The notes beneath the pieces were generated by a model. The model saw only the letters and a program-made list of their open reading frames with translations. It had not been told where the DNA came from and searched no databases. Positions 1 through 13,300 of a stretch of 64,000 nucleotides of DNA are shown piece after piece. The stretch lies in assembly GCA_022410635.1 (NCBI GenBank), contig JAJVDF010000952.1, forward strand, positions 66,012-130,011, read 5' to 3'. Made by a program: the position numbers and the translations under genes. Origin of the DNA: Tretioscincus oriximinensis. Lineage: Eukaryota; Chordata; Lepidosauria; Squamata; Gymnophthalmidae. Within the stretch, counting starts at the first letter, position 1; every line of letters begins with the position of its first letter.

Positions 1-1354
1 TCAAAGTCCAAAACGAGGAAGTGGAGGCCATGCTGACAGAAAGAANGTTCCCAGCAGTGCATGATGAGACTTTGGGCTTTGAGGGGATCAACAAGAGATC
101 TGGGGCTCTCTTCATCCTTCCGCAAAGGGTAATAGGAGAGATGGAAAGACGTGCGTTAGCAAGGAGAAATCCCATTGTTGCAAATACCTAGAAGTGTGTA
201 AAACACAAAGGCTCTTTCCGCACGATGTCTTATTCCAGGATATATTCCAGAATAGGGGCACACTGTCCACTTGCAGTGCAGATAAGCCCTGGGTGGGTGG
301 CAGGCCCCTGTTCCAGGATATATCGTGGCCTCAGGCACTGCATGGAAAAGGCCAAGGGTATAGAAAAGGGAGTCACCAGTCCCAATGTTGAGAACATCCC
401 CCAAACTTCCCATTACAAGTGACCAAAGGCACAAAGACAAAACATTTCCCTACGAGATGTGGTGACAATGCTGAGGAAGGCTTTTTTGGCCAAGAACTGA
501 TTAAACCTGGCCAGAAACCATTCAAGATCACACGCCAACNGTAGGCAAGCCCAGATCCAGAAACTCTCACGACTTAAACACGTAAACAATCGCAGCCCTT
601 TAGCACATAAAATCATGCATTGAACTATGGGAGATCCCACACTGGACCAGGACACCACATGAGCCCAGTACAAAGGAGGACTTGCTTTTGCAAAGGCTNG
701 CAACCCCTTGGGAATTTGTAAGTCAGACCTGTTCCTGGCAACCCGCATTGCAAGGGACTCCATCCAGACCAGGTTTCAATTGCCTGCAGGTATGTCACAG
801 ACGTGACCTTCCGCAAGGGGGCCTGCTGTTTCCACGGGCACATTTTGTTTTGCCCGAGTCTAAATCCTTTACCTGTTATTCTCCAATCCAGACAGGAAGG
901 CCAGCGTTTGCCCTCCTAGTGCTTTTTCTTCCCCTTCTGTAGCCAGCACAGAACTCGAGGATGGAGGGTTGGGTAGAATGAATCTTAGGAGATTCCAGGG
1001 TTCAAAAGGAAGATCTTCCTGATGGTTTGTTTAGGCAGTGAACGGCAGATCTGATCTGCACCTGAGCANACAGGCTTCTCTGGCCTGATGCAAAACACAA
1101 AGCTGCCCTTAATCCCATTTCCCTTTCCAAAAGTGATATTCGAAGCAGACACAGAGGTGCTGTTCCGGCACATAATTTCAATGCGTCTTCATCTTAAAGA
1201 ACTGAACCAAAGCTGCGTCCCCCCACCCTTGTTTTTTAAGCAATTCTTCAGGGCAGAGGCAGACTGCTAGTGTCTGAACGTGGCAAAATGCTCTGCAGAT
1301 ACATAATTCTGAGCTCCCAAGGAGTTACTTTTTTCTGAAAACCGTTCTCTGATT
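1..1354. other. Intergenic sequence downstream of RNPEPL1
   Basis: I see no gene here. The frames on both strands are short and lack recognisable domains. Four single N positions occur (46, 540, 699, 1070). Confidence 0.5.
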
Positions 1355-4071
1355 TTTATTAAATCTAGTGGAACAGCCCATGGATGCAGGCTTGGGAAGG
1401 CAAGGGGTGGTGGAGGCTGCGTGGAGGGAGACAGATTGTGGCTCCTTTCCACCCAGTGTGACTGCGGATGGCGCATGGCAAACCAGTGGCTTGGCAAGCG
1501 GCAGCCAAAGTGGCAGCAGGGGGAGGCAGGTCCCAGGTTCCCCCAGCATGCCTTAGGATGGGGTGCCCTTGTCTTGGGCTGGCACAGTGGCGTGCACTGG
1601 TATGCCAGAGGCTGCCCTTGGCGTGGGTACAGGCAGTGCTGGGCTGGGGTCAGCATTGGGGTATTGTGAAGGCTGGCAATGGGGGAGGGGTTTGATGGCT
1701 CCTCTAAGCAACCCCATTGGTTAGCAGTGCAATTGAAGTGACCCCATTGGTTAGAGGGGTGATTGTGAAGGACTGAGATATTAAGGGTAAAGTATCCTGG
1801 GAGAAGTAAGAAATAACTCAACTACCCCGTAGTCAGAAGTCTCCCCATCTTTGATCCACCTTCTGAAAGGTCTGCTGGCCTTTGTGGCTGGTTATGCTTC
1901 TGCTCCTCTTTAAATACCATCTGGGCTGCCTAGTTCAGAAAGAGTAACAAAGGCTGCCACCAGGCAGGGCCTAAAATATGACTTATCTTGGAGCCAATAA
2001 CATTGGGATTGCCACAAGTAGCCATGGACAGACCAATACAGAACCTTAGAGGGGGGGGAAGCGTGGAATCCTACATCGTCCCTATTCAGGAAAAAGCAAC
2101 TTCCTACTTGTGCATTTTTCTTGAATAGTGATGTATCTTATGCGTTTGGAAGCCTGCTCGTGGGGTCGACTCCAAGGGAGAAGCTATGATCCTGCACGAG
2201 TGGCTGCAGCGTATGCACAATTCCTAGCACTTCATGCTGCTTTGATCTCTGGAAATATTTGCACCCAGACATGGAAGGGCTGGCACTTGAACCACGACGT
2301 TGCCCTGCCGTTTGCAAGGGACAGGTAGCGGCAATCGAGAGACGCAGGTAAACTTTTGCATTTCTCTCTTGCCACCTAGAGACAGCCAATCTCCCTCTGC
2401 TCACCCCCTAGGCCAGGGGTGGGGAAAGTGCGGCCCAAGGGTCAGGAGCGGCCCACAGAACCCTTCAATCTGGGCTGTGATGTTCCCATTGGATCCCTGC
2501 CCTCCCCTGTAGCCGTGCGTACCCCGCCACTTAATAAAAATAAATTTGGTGGCTGTGCCATGCAGCTAAATCAGCACCCGGCAGGGAAGGATCAGGCTAG
2601 GGAGCTGCAGCCTCGTCTTCCCCTGTGAGCAAGGAAGCCCTCACGGCCACGGGGAGGGGGAAGGTGAGGCTGCAGGACTGGAGCGCGGGACTTGCCAACC
2701 TGACCCTTCTGGACAAGCATGGCGGCCGCAAATGTGCAGGAGAGGGAGGAGGGCCCTGGATGGGGGAGGGAACTGAAGTGGGGGAGGGAGCTAGCAGGTG
2801 AGGGGCCTGGATGGGTGGAAGAAACTGGAGGGGGGGAGGGGGCAGGAGATTTTCAAACCTCCCTGCCTTACTACCCTTTATGAGTGATCCTTATCAGCAC
2901 AGGGCTGCAAGGGAGGACATGGCAAAGGGCTTGGGGTAGAGCTTGGGCACCTCCAGATCTTTAGAAGCCGTAGTAACCAGTGAGCTTTGGCATCTCCTGG
3001 AAGCAACTCAAGCCGAAGCTGAATTTCTTTCCAATCCCTTCCTCGCACCCTGGCCAAAATGTCTAAGAGGTCTGCCCGACTCTTCGTTTCTCCACCAAAG
3101 AGGAGCTTGGCAATTTCGTTAACAATGATGCAAGCCCTTCTGGGGAGAAAGCAGGAACCGGTGAAGGCAAACAGCTGCTGTTTCCTCTGGCAGCATGAAT
3201 ATCTATGGTTTCGTTTGTGCGCCGATGTCTTAAAAATGAGCACAAATTCCTGTACAGGCGGGAGAGCATTTGCGCAATCCGCTCCTGCTGAGCAAGGTCT
3301 CCCTTACAGAATGTGCAAGAAGAAACAGGGAAGCAAAGAGCCTTCCTCTCCTGTAGAACCACGGCAGCCCAGGCGCTAAGGAGGGCACAGGCCTTCATGG
3401 GGGTTGGAGAAGAGCAGCCCCTGACCCCTTAGCCCAACATCCTCTGAAGGAGAAAGGCAAGGCAGGATCGAAGAACGTGGAGATGTGACCTGCTCCACAA
3501 GCACAGGCCTGGCTGGGTTTGCTGCTTTCCAGGGGTTCCTAAACGACAATTCCCAGCATTCCTCTGCCAGCTGAGAGTTGCCGCTGAGGAACATCTAAAG
3601 ACCTTGCAGGCTGGGCACCTCTAAGAAAGCTGTACAGTCAAAAGCACAAGGGAGATCCCTTCTGCTACTTCCGCTCCCGTCATCACAAAGATGCTGTTGT
3701 CTGCAGAGCCCCTTCAAATCCACGGCCCTGATCCTCTTTGAAATCTCCTTAACTGCCCCCAGCCAGAGACACCCGGCCCCTTCCGAGGCAGGACCCTTTC
3801 CAAAGTCACCCTGGAATTCACGTTCATGATGCACTGCATCCGAAGGCCCATCCCGTAATAGTCCCCGCTTGCAGCAAGGAGAAACTTCCCTGATATCTGG
3901 CCGTGCCGACGCGTCAGGAACCTAAAGGCACATTGTGTGTGTGTGTATGGTGGGAGCCAAAACACGACATCTGGTCCGCCAGTCACAACCCAGGAGGGCA
4001 GCACGTGGTTTAACATTTTCCCCCTTTCCGGGGGTGTTGCCCCGACTTCCAACGACCAGCATGCATGTGGG
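1355..4071 (-). other. Probable RNPEPL1 3' untranslated region
   Basis: Downstream of the TAG there is no further coding signal on the minus strand. The nearest canonical AATAAA I find on that strand is at 1360-1355, which would give a 3' UTR of about 2.7 kb. Positions 2900-4071 look single-copy; 2414-2640 starts like a hAT element. Transcript data would settle the end. Confidence 0.4.
2414..2640. mobile_element. hAT-like element start, truncated
   Basis: CAGGGGTGGGGAAAGTGCGG resembles the terminus of hAT elements. The far end is not seen. Confidence 0.4.
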
Positions 4072-4344
4072 CTACGCGGACACGTTTACGTCCCTGAGAG
4101 AAATGGCACCATGTGCGACTTCCGGGGGTTTGTCCTCCAGGGCAGAAGGCAGGGCGTCCGCAGTCACGGCTGTGGTGTCCATGGCAAGGATCGGGTTTAG
4201 GCCCTGGGTCAGGATCTGCTGAATGGTCTTCCGGAGGTTGGGGTGCAACTGGTTTTGAGTCTGATAGAAAACCTCTAAGGCAAAGGACTTCAAGGTGCCA
4301 GAGCAGAGATCTTCGTACAGGGGAATCGTGTACATCCGGGACAT
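4072..4344 (-). CDS. RNPEPL1: RNPEPL1 exon 11 (terminal coding exon)
   Basis: 90 codons plus TAG. It begins [13 protein letters not shown] directly after acceptor TAG and ends SLRDVNVSA, both hallmarks of RNPEPL1. The middle, after QQILTQGLN, is variable. The intron before this exon is long (about 5.7 kb) and full of LINE and MITE copies. Confidence 0.96.
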   Translation of the reverse strand: MSRMYTIPLYEDLCSGTLKSFALEVFYQTQNQLHPNLRKTIQQILTQGLNPILAMDTTAVTADALPSALEDKPPEVAHGAISLRDVNVSA

Positions 4345-7300
4345 CTAGAACGGAAGGAAGACCAGGTGAACATTGAACCCTTTGGGGGCATCGGCTTCCC
4401 TCTGCCAGACAGGAGATACCCATGACCTCCAGCCAGGAGGAGCACCAATAATATTTCCTTTTCACCTGGGACTAAGTGTTGATTTAACGACTTCCCTCTA
4501 AGGATCCCCAGCTCAAGAACCCTCTCCTGCTGTTTAGTAGGGTAAGCCAGGTGCCTCTTTTATGGATAAGGGACCACCAAGTAATTACCTTGTTGAAGGG
4601 ATAAGTGTTATACCTTTTAGCTTTCCCTACTGGGGCATCACATAGGTCTAGCGAATGAGGAGGAGGAGGAGGAGGAGGAGAAGAAGAGAAGAAAAATTAG
4701 AAGAAAGGAGAAAAAGAGAGAAGGAAAAAAAGAAGAAAAGAGAAAAGTAAGAAGAAAAAGAAAAGAGAAGAAGAAAAAGAAGAAGAAAAACTAAGAAGAG
4801 GAGGAGAAGAAAAACTGTGTTTTTATACCCAGGTTTTCTTACCCAAAGGGACTCAAAATGGCTTTCAAGCTTATAATTTTCCCAAATGCTGACATTCCAT
4901 CTTCCCCACCACACTATGATGGTCCCCATTTATCTAATCGCAATTTCTTGCTTTCGATAGCTGGGATGGCAAAAACTGAGGCCAGTAGAGGGTGCTCACC
5001 CCTCTCCAGAGCTGACACAGAGCTTCAACCTTGCATCTCTGCTAAAACCCCAGGTAAGGGTTAATAAGAATCAAATGAAGAAGTTGAAACAGGACCTCTC
5101 AACTTTTATAGGGACCCTTTGGTTTCAACTCAAAGCGGATATGGTACGAGATGTACCCACCCACATACCTGGCTGGAGGCCTGGGTACAGCAGCAAAGGG
5201 ACCAGCTTTATCCTTCTATAAGTAACTTTCCTAACTCACGCTCTTTTCCAGAAGAGGTGGTAATAACTAGCAGCCTGGATAGTTTTAAGACATGATTAGG
5301 CAAGTTCATGGAAGCCCATTCAGCAGGGCTCCCCTTATGTTCTTATACTTGAGTATTGTTAGGGAGTAGCCCTCCTGGATCAGGTAAATTATACACACTT
5401 TACCCACAAGGCTACCTTCCCTCTTGCATGGATTCAGCTTACTCTCAACCATAAGAACATAAGAGGAGCCCTGCTGAATGGGGCCGGAGCCCACCTAGCC
5501 CAGCCTTCTGTCTCATACAGTGGCCCTCCAATTGCACCTGGGCAGTCTGGAACAGAAGAAGGCAAAATCTTCACCTGTTCTTGATGCCTTGCAAGTGGCA
5601 TTCCAGGAATCCTGCCTGTTGTTCCATCTCGGAAGCAATAAGTATCAAGACGTCCATCCTAGTAGCTGTTTATACCCTTGGCTTCCATGACTTTGTCTAA
5701 TCCTGTCTTAAAGCTATCCAGGCTACCACCATCTCTTCTGGAAATAAATTCCACAGGCCGATGACCCTCTGGCCTGCCCTCCCTCTTCTGCCCATCAGCT
5801 TCATAAGCCCTCGATGGCTTAAGCCCTCGGAACCTCAGCACACATTCACTTTAGCATTCCCTTGTCTGAAGCACATTTTCAATCCTAAAACAAATCCCCA
5901 AACTTGCCTTTCTCTTTAAATATTCCTTCCCTCAGCCCCTAGCTGCAAAGGGATTGGCTGCTGCTGGATTCCAGCTCCACCTCCTATCAAGGTAATCCAT
6001 GGCTGGCCGCACCCTCTTCCTGGGCTCCTGCCTCCCCTCCCTCTGGGATTGAAAATAAACCACTCCTCCTCATGGGCGGCCACACCTACACAATCTTAAA
6101 GGTTGGCTTTAAGAATGGCAGCAGCAATAGCAGCAGCCAGGGCTTTCTTGATGTCTTTTATCTCACTACTAGTGGTATTAGCCTATTGGATCACCATAAT
6201 GCAACTGGCTCTCGTCGCTCCTCCCCTTTGCTCCCATCCATGCCTCCACCCATTCCCCACCTTGTCCCCTCCCATTTCCCTTTCACTTGCTGCTTCTTTG
6301 TTTCGTGCCTTTCTTCTTTCTGTTTTCCTTTCTCCTTCTTTTCCATTCTTCCTTTCCCTCCAAGGATATTGCACTTCTCACATCCCTCCACTCAGAGAAC
6401 AGTCCGTTTATTACTGCCCTTGGTTTTAGCCAGTTTCCAACCCAGGACTCTGGTGACTGGAGGATGCCAAAGTTCTGAGCCCTGTCATTGCTCATTATAT
6501 CTCAGAACGTTAAACTCTCCCAACAGGAGTTTATGAGCAGGACAAAATTACTGCCTTTCACATCCATTTAATTTCCACAGTGCTTTGGGGTGAAACTTGG
6601 GACAGAGATNGGAAAGTTCTCAGCAGCTCACCAAAGCTCCTAACAGTTTCTTACTGGGCTTATGGCTGCAATTAAATACACTTAAAGCAGCGGTCCTCAA
6701 GCTATGGCCAGCGGGCCACATGCAGCCCACCGAGGACATTTATCCGGCCCGCAAGATGTTGTTGTCCTGCTTAGCAGCTGACTAGTCCTGGGCTCACAGT
6801 AATACACCCCTTGCCTTTTCAATATAGCGCATGCGCACAATGTGCACTTCATAAAACTATGGTCTGGCCCTCCAATGGTCTGAGGAACAGTGAACTGGCC
6901 CCGTTTAAAAATTTTGAGGATCCCTGACTTAAAGGGATACCTTCTGAATGAATTTCAGGTCCAACATTTTACCTCTGCATGTGTCTTATTTTGCCTTGAA
7001 GTCTCAGAAGGGCTGACCCTTCTTCGGACTGAAAAATCCCAAGATCGAAAGATAGTCGTGTTACAGGCATCATGAGAGGTGGATCTTAAAGAGATGTCTG
7101 CCCAATCCCAACATGGCAACAAATGCATGGCAAGTGACCAATCAAGACCCCTAGAAACATGGTGTTGACAGTCAATGAACAGTGGACACTTGTTAAGAGA
7201 TACAATGCCAGTCTTCAAGACAAAGAAGAAGCAACATCTGAGAGTATGTGACAAGATCTTTGTCAAATGACCACAGAAGGAGCGCGTTTTCTAGAGAAGT

Positions 7301-10300
7301 GATTGAAAAAAGCCCTCTCTGATCACACCCTATACTTAAACCAGGGACTTCCTGGTTTCAGAGTATGAGCCTCACTAGACATCGCGGAACGCAGACATAA
7401 AATGTTTATGGATTTGTTTGGAATTTTGTAGGATAATGTTTCCCCAATTTTATAGAGTGAGAACCATGTGTAAGATCTTGCAGTTTTTACCAAGGAAATC
7501 TCTTAGGGAGAGGCTCTTCAGTCTCAAAAAATGGCATTTAAGAGGTGATCTGATTGACGTACATAAAATCATGCACGGGATGAATAAGATGATCAGGGGG
7601 CATTCCTTGAAAGTGATGGGCAGAAGAGTAAGGACAAAGGATTTTTTCAGCCAGAGAGTCATCGGCCTGTGGAATTTACTTCTAGAAGAGGTGGTGGTAG
7701 CTAGCAGCCTGGATAGCTTCGAGACAGGATTAGACAAGTTCATGGAAGCCAAGTGTGCAAATAGCTACTGGGATGGCTATTTCTTGGAAATCAACCACGT
7801 TTTCCTATAGCCTTTTGTCTATGATTTCACAAACTGACTTCCAGTTATCAAAGCAGCCATGCTGCAGTTACTTCAATTTTCAATTCCTTTTTTCAAACCA
7901 GNGCCGTTCTATATAATGCACCATAATGTTACTTGGTGCTACCAGATTAGTTAGTCAACTAAAATGCTTGAGATAAAATACACACTCGGNAGGTGTCTTG
8001 CAAGGGGTCTTGCAGCACTTTAAGGACTAACAAGAAATAGGGTCAAACCAAGTCTGCTTCTTCGGATACACTGAAAAAGAAGACAGGCCTACGAAAGCTT
8101 GGGCTGCCTACCCGATTTCTTGTTCATCTCCAAAGCGCCACGAGACCCACAAACCACAGTCATTTTATTTACTTATTCACTAGAGCTACACCTTTGCCTT
8201 ATAGGGATAGAGGCTTGTAGGAGGGCCTTCTTTGTGATGGCTCCCACACTCTGGAATAGCTGCCCTCTACAGGCTTGCCAGGTGGCAACACTGTGTATCT
8301 TTTAGCACCTGGTAAAATGTGCCACTTCACCTAGTTTTATGACCAGGTTTAGGAAGGGAGGGATGGGATGGATCTTTTAAATGTTTTGCTGACGTGTGTT
8401 CTTATGTTGCTTTTGCTGGGATNTTCTGTTACCTGTCTTGAGACNTATGGTGAAGGTTGGGATATAAATTCTTAAATAAATAAACTCTCCAGACAGTGAC
8501 ATGTATTGTTTGTTTTTTGCTTTGCTCTCTTTCTCCACATCTGAAGATCCCAGGGCAGGTGATGGAGAGAAAAACAAAAGGTAGAATAAACATGTTCAAA
8601 GCTAACAATGCTTGAAAGATGGGAACACTATTTTCTCAGACAAAGGCAGGATAAACCTTTATTTATTTGATTGTTTATTTGATCGTTTGTACTTATACCC
8701 CACCCTGTACCTGAAGGTCTCACAGCAGCCAACCAAAGGGGAGGCGCATATAGCTTTTGTTGCTTTCTCCACAGTGGATGCCTTGTGAAGTAGGGGGAGA
8801 ACACAGAGTTCTAAAGAGCTGAGATTGGCCCAAGGCCATGCAGCTGGCTTCATGGAGGAGTGTGGAATTGAACCCCGATACTACCAGATAAGAATCCAGC
8901 ACTCAGACCGCTACACTAAGCTGATTTCTCGACTGACTTCTTGAACATATGAACCAGACTAACACAGTTATTTCTCTGAAATCTACAAGGTAGGCATGAT
9001 ACATTTTGATCTGGCACATTTCTTCTATTTGGATGCTTCCATACCAGGAAATTCCCAGAAAAGCAGGGAAGCTGCCACACTAGAACAAAGCAAGAAAACA
9101 ACCGGGTACCAGAGAGTTGGTTGGCTGGGCCACCCAGGGATGGGACAGGACGGGATGGGACAGGACGGGATGGGACAGGACGGGATGGGACAGAACAGAA
9201 TGGAAAAACTGATGTGTTCTCTATCACACAACACTAGGACCAGTGGGCACTCCTTAAAACTGTTGGGCGGAAAAGTGAGAACAGACAAAATGATAGGATT
9301 TTTTCACTCAGAGGGTCATCGGCCTGTGGAATTTACTTCCTGAAGAGGTAGTGGTGGCTAACAGCTTGGATAGTTTCAAGACAGGACTAGACAGGTTTAT
9401 GGACACCAATGGTATCAATGGGTACTAGGATGGATGTCTGGATGCTGCCTCTGGGGTGGAGCAACAGGCAGGACTCCTGAAATGCCATTTTCAGGGAGTC
9501 ATGAACAGGAGCAGCATATTTTGCTTTCCTCTGTTTGGACTGCCCAGGTGCATCTGGTGGGCCTCTGTGTGAGACAGAAGGCGGGACTAGATGGGCTCTG
9601 GCCTGATCCAGTATGGCTCTTCTTATGTTCTTATGGAACACCAAGGCCATTAGAACATAAGAACCTAAGAGGAGTCATGCTGAATGGGGCCAGAGCCCAT
9701 CTAGTCCAGCCTTCTGTCTCACACAGAGGCCCACCAATTGCATCTTGGTAGTCTGGAACAGAAGAAGGCAAAATCTTCATCTGTTCCTGGCACCCTGCAA
9801 AAGACATTTCAGGAATTCAGAAAGAAGATGCTCCTCTTCTCGCTGCTACCTCCCCTGTCCCGCCGCATGCAGACTACACCACACACCTGATCTATACACT
9901 TGGCCAAGCAGAAGGAGCTCCTGGGTCTGTTGCACGTCGCACGTTTTCATGCCCAAATCTCATGATGCCCTGAGAGCTGCAGGGCTTTTTAATCCGGCAG
10001 TTAGTACCTGGTTTTCCAAGAAGCGGCGGACCTTGTGGAGATCCGGGTAGTAGTCATTGCGGACAATGATCTGTAACCAGCGGATGCGGACCTCTGCGTT
10101 CATAGCGTCCAGCTGGGCCGAGTAGTATTCGGAGAGCTTTGATATCACCTCTGGGGAACAAACAGAAAAAAGGGGCAAAATTGGAATCGGAAGGCACGGC
10201 TGTCAGGGAGGAAAAACGGGTGCCGGGCGGGGAATTGGAGCCAGATGGTGCTGAGCCAGAGTCATGGGAATCCCAAACTAGTGCAGCTACAGTGACCTGA

Positions 10301-13300
10301 CCCTGTCCACAGTCAGGGCTATTCAAGGATAAATTTAGGATTGTGGGGGAAGGCTGTCATCTTCATACATCTCCATTCGGGGCCTGCCATAGTCTACACT
10401 AGCATTTTTATTTATTTATTTATTTATTTGTACTTATATCCCACCCTATATCTAAAGGTCTCAGGGCAGGCAACCAAAGGGGAGCACATATAGCTTTTGT
10501 TGTTTTCTCCACAACAGACTGTGGCGACCCCTACCTGAGGGCCACACTATTAGATGACCCTCCCAGCTAGGGGTGCCACAATATCCACCCTGTTGCCCAA
10601 GCCAGCACCCACGACTGCTTGGAGCAACAGTACTATCCTCAGGCCTACACAAGGCCTCAGCGTTTACCTCACGGTTGGGCTTTATTCACAGCCCCCACCA
10701 GTAGCGTGCTTAATTTTGTGGTTACAGAAATAAAAGAAAGAGATGTTTGAATTGAAATAAATAACAAGTTTATTATTTACAAATAAGAAATAGAAGGAAG
10801 ATTAGAATAATAAAGCTTCGGCTTTTATAAAGTAAGCCTGACTCAAGCACAAACACCAAGCAAGAGCAACATTAGTTTCCAGATCCTTAAAGAGACAGGC
10901 CCTGTGTCACTTTATTTGTTCCAGCCACAAGTCAAGCCTCACCTTTGACTCCTTCAGGCCACCANACACTTCCACCCCCTCCCTCTGAGGCAGATCAGAA
11001 GCGGACCCCTCTGTCCACTTGCTACACCACAAGTCTCTCCCGACAGAAAGGCCTCTAGCCCTGGTCAGCTTCCCTTTTANCCGCTCACCAGCCAGCTACT
11101 CGAGGCCCCATTGGCTGGCTCCTCCAGCCATGCCCCCTCCCAAACAGGGATTCAGGAAGCCACGCCCCTGCCCAGGCCTGCTCTTCCCCCTCCCTCTGGG
11201 ATATCTGGTAAGTTTATAAAAGAAATACGAACCTTTAAAATGGAGAATGCCACACAGACACCCTGGGAAGTAGGTAGTGCTGAGAGTTCTAAAGAAGTGT
11301 GAATGGCCCAAGGTCACCCAGCTTGCTTTTCATGGAGGAGTAGGGAATCGAACTGGGGGACTACCAGATAAGAGCCCAACCCTCTAACCACTACACCAAA
11401 CTAGCATAGGAATGTCAGGCGCCTATTCCGAGGTACTGCCCAAAATGAGGCTCATTGGGGACAACCGGGATTCTTTCAGTCTTAACTCACTTGGTGACCT
11501 GCTGCTTTCTCTTGCAAATGGCTTTCCCTTGGCACCTTCTGTCTCGCCAGGGTAAAGGTCTTGTCTTTACACAGGACCCAATCATGCATGGGATTCTGAG
11601 GATTTGATCCTGCCATTCATTGGTAGTTTGAAAATCAATTCTGTTGCTTTAAAAAATCTTGCTCTGTCCTTAATGCCCTGCACCTCCAGTTTGTTATAAA
11701 AGGGTCTTGCAGAATAGCCAGGGGCACAGAAATCAGTTTGTTATACTGAAAGTTTTGTTTCAATGAGGTTTACTATAGTGGGGGGGGGGGGGGATTTTTA
11801 CATTGCTCCCCATGGTGTTCTGCTGGGATTTTTCAATTTGTTTCATTATAAAGTAGTTCTTTCTAAAGAGATTTCAGCTGTAAACTTATAAAAGGCACTA
11901 TTCAGGATTAACCACAGACACACACACAATGAAGGAGAGTTGGTTATGCAAAACCAGGGATTTTTTATTAAAGGCTGCACCGTCTGCGTTTGTTCCCTGC
12001 CCTGTGTGGGACAGGGAACAATCCGCTAGATGTAGATCTGCTTTGTAGTTTTACAGTTCACTACTCCATCTCCCAAGTCAGAACACAGCCTTAAAGTGTA
12101 TTTGCCACGTTTACACGCTCTTGGTGCAACTCACCGTGAGGTAGGGGTGACCCATCTAATAACCGGTCCAGAAAAAGCACAGTTTGGAACGTTCGCCACT
12201 CTGTAATGTCTGTGCTGCTTGCCGCAGAAGCTGCGTCCAGAGGGTCTGTGGTCCACAGATTAAAAAGCTCCTCCACTGGGCTGGTCAGACTGGAACCCTG
12301 AGATAAGTCTGGCTCAATTAAAGGAGGGCCAGTTGCATTGAGCCAGCGTTCGAACTCTAGCCCTGGAAAAGGATAAAAGGATTCCAGTTTTAATTTCTGT
12401 GGACATTAGGTACAGCAGCAGCAGCAGCAGCAGCAACAGAAGAACAACAAGGAGAAGAACAAGAACAAGAAGAACAAGGACAAGAAGAATAAAAACTGGG
12501 TCTTTAAACATTGCTTTACTCACCCGAAGGGGCTCAAAGCTATTTTTCCATCTTCCCAATTACATTGGGGTGGTACCTATTGATCTACTTGCGATGTTCA
12601 CTTTCAAACAACTAGCTTGGCTAAAGCCCACCCCTCTTCAAGGCAGACATGTGGTCATCAAACGACTAATCTCTCTGTTGAAAGGCCGGTTCTTAACCTA
12701 AGCTCCACCATGCCAAGTTTATAAGAAAAATTCACAATTGTGTTCAAATCTCACGAAAACTGACCAGAGTGCCCATGGAATATAGGAGTGGCTCTAGTTC
12801 AATACTAGAGAAAATGGCCTGCAGATGACTCTCTTCCAGGCAATGTCTCTGTCCAAAAAACTGTGCAAAGGGTGCCTAATAGTCAGCAACAACAGCAACA
12901 ACCCTAAGAATAAAATCTTTTCCCTCTTTACTGTGTCAGGAAAATGTGTACATGCTATGTTAAAGCGTTCCCTTAATTGTTTTGAGCAGTATATTTTTGG
13001 AAGAAAAACAATACTCACATGGTCATTTGTTTAAAAATCTATTTCTACTTTATCATCCCAACAAGGCACTTGTCATGGTTGTGCGCACAGTTATTATATG
13101 TACTGGTTATTTATTTATTTGTACTTATATCCTGCCCTATACCCGAAGGTATCAGGGCAGCCAACCAAAGGGCGGTGCATACAGCTTTTTGTTACTTTCT
13201 CCACAACAGACACCCTGTGAAGTAGGTGGGGCTGAGAGAGTTCTAAAGAATTGTGACCGGCCCAAGGGCACCCATTTTTCATGGAGGAGTGGGGAATCGA

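Noticed and set aside
1640..1760. Repeated CCCCATTGGTTAG motif as an LTR or regulatory repeat
   Set aside because: Only two copies over 50 bases, no further structure found.
1267..1821. 184-codon frame on the minus strand downstream of RNPEPL1
   Set aside because: Pro/His/Ser-rich translation without a domain or splice context, arising from GC-skewed sequence. No homology recognised.
4010..4465. 151-codon frame overlapping RNPEPL1 exon 11
   Set aside because: It is in another frame of the real terminal exon and its flanks.
4648..4929. Leu/Phe-rich, membrane-like frame
   Set aside because: Direct translation of a GAG/GAA microsatellite at a retroposon tail.
6072..6536. 154-codon plus-strand frame rich in Phe, Ser and Leu
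   Set aside because: It follows a pyrimidine-rich tract; overlapping frames in all phases show it is a composition effect.
9138..9192. CRISPR-like regular repeats
   Set aside because: Units are contiguous 15-base repeats without spacers, in a vertebrate context: a minisatellite.
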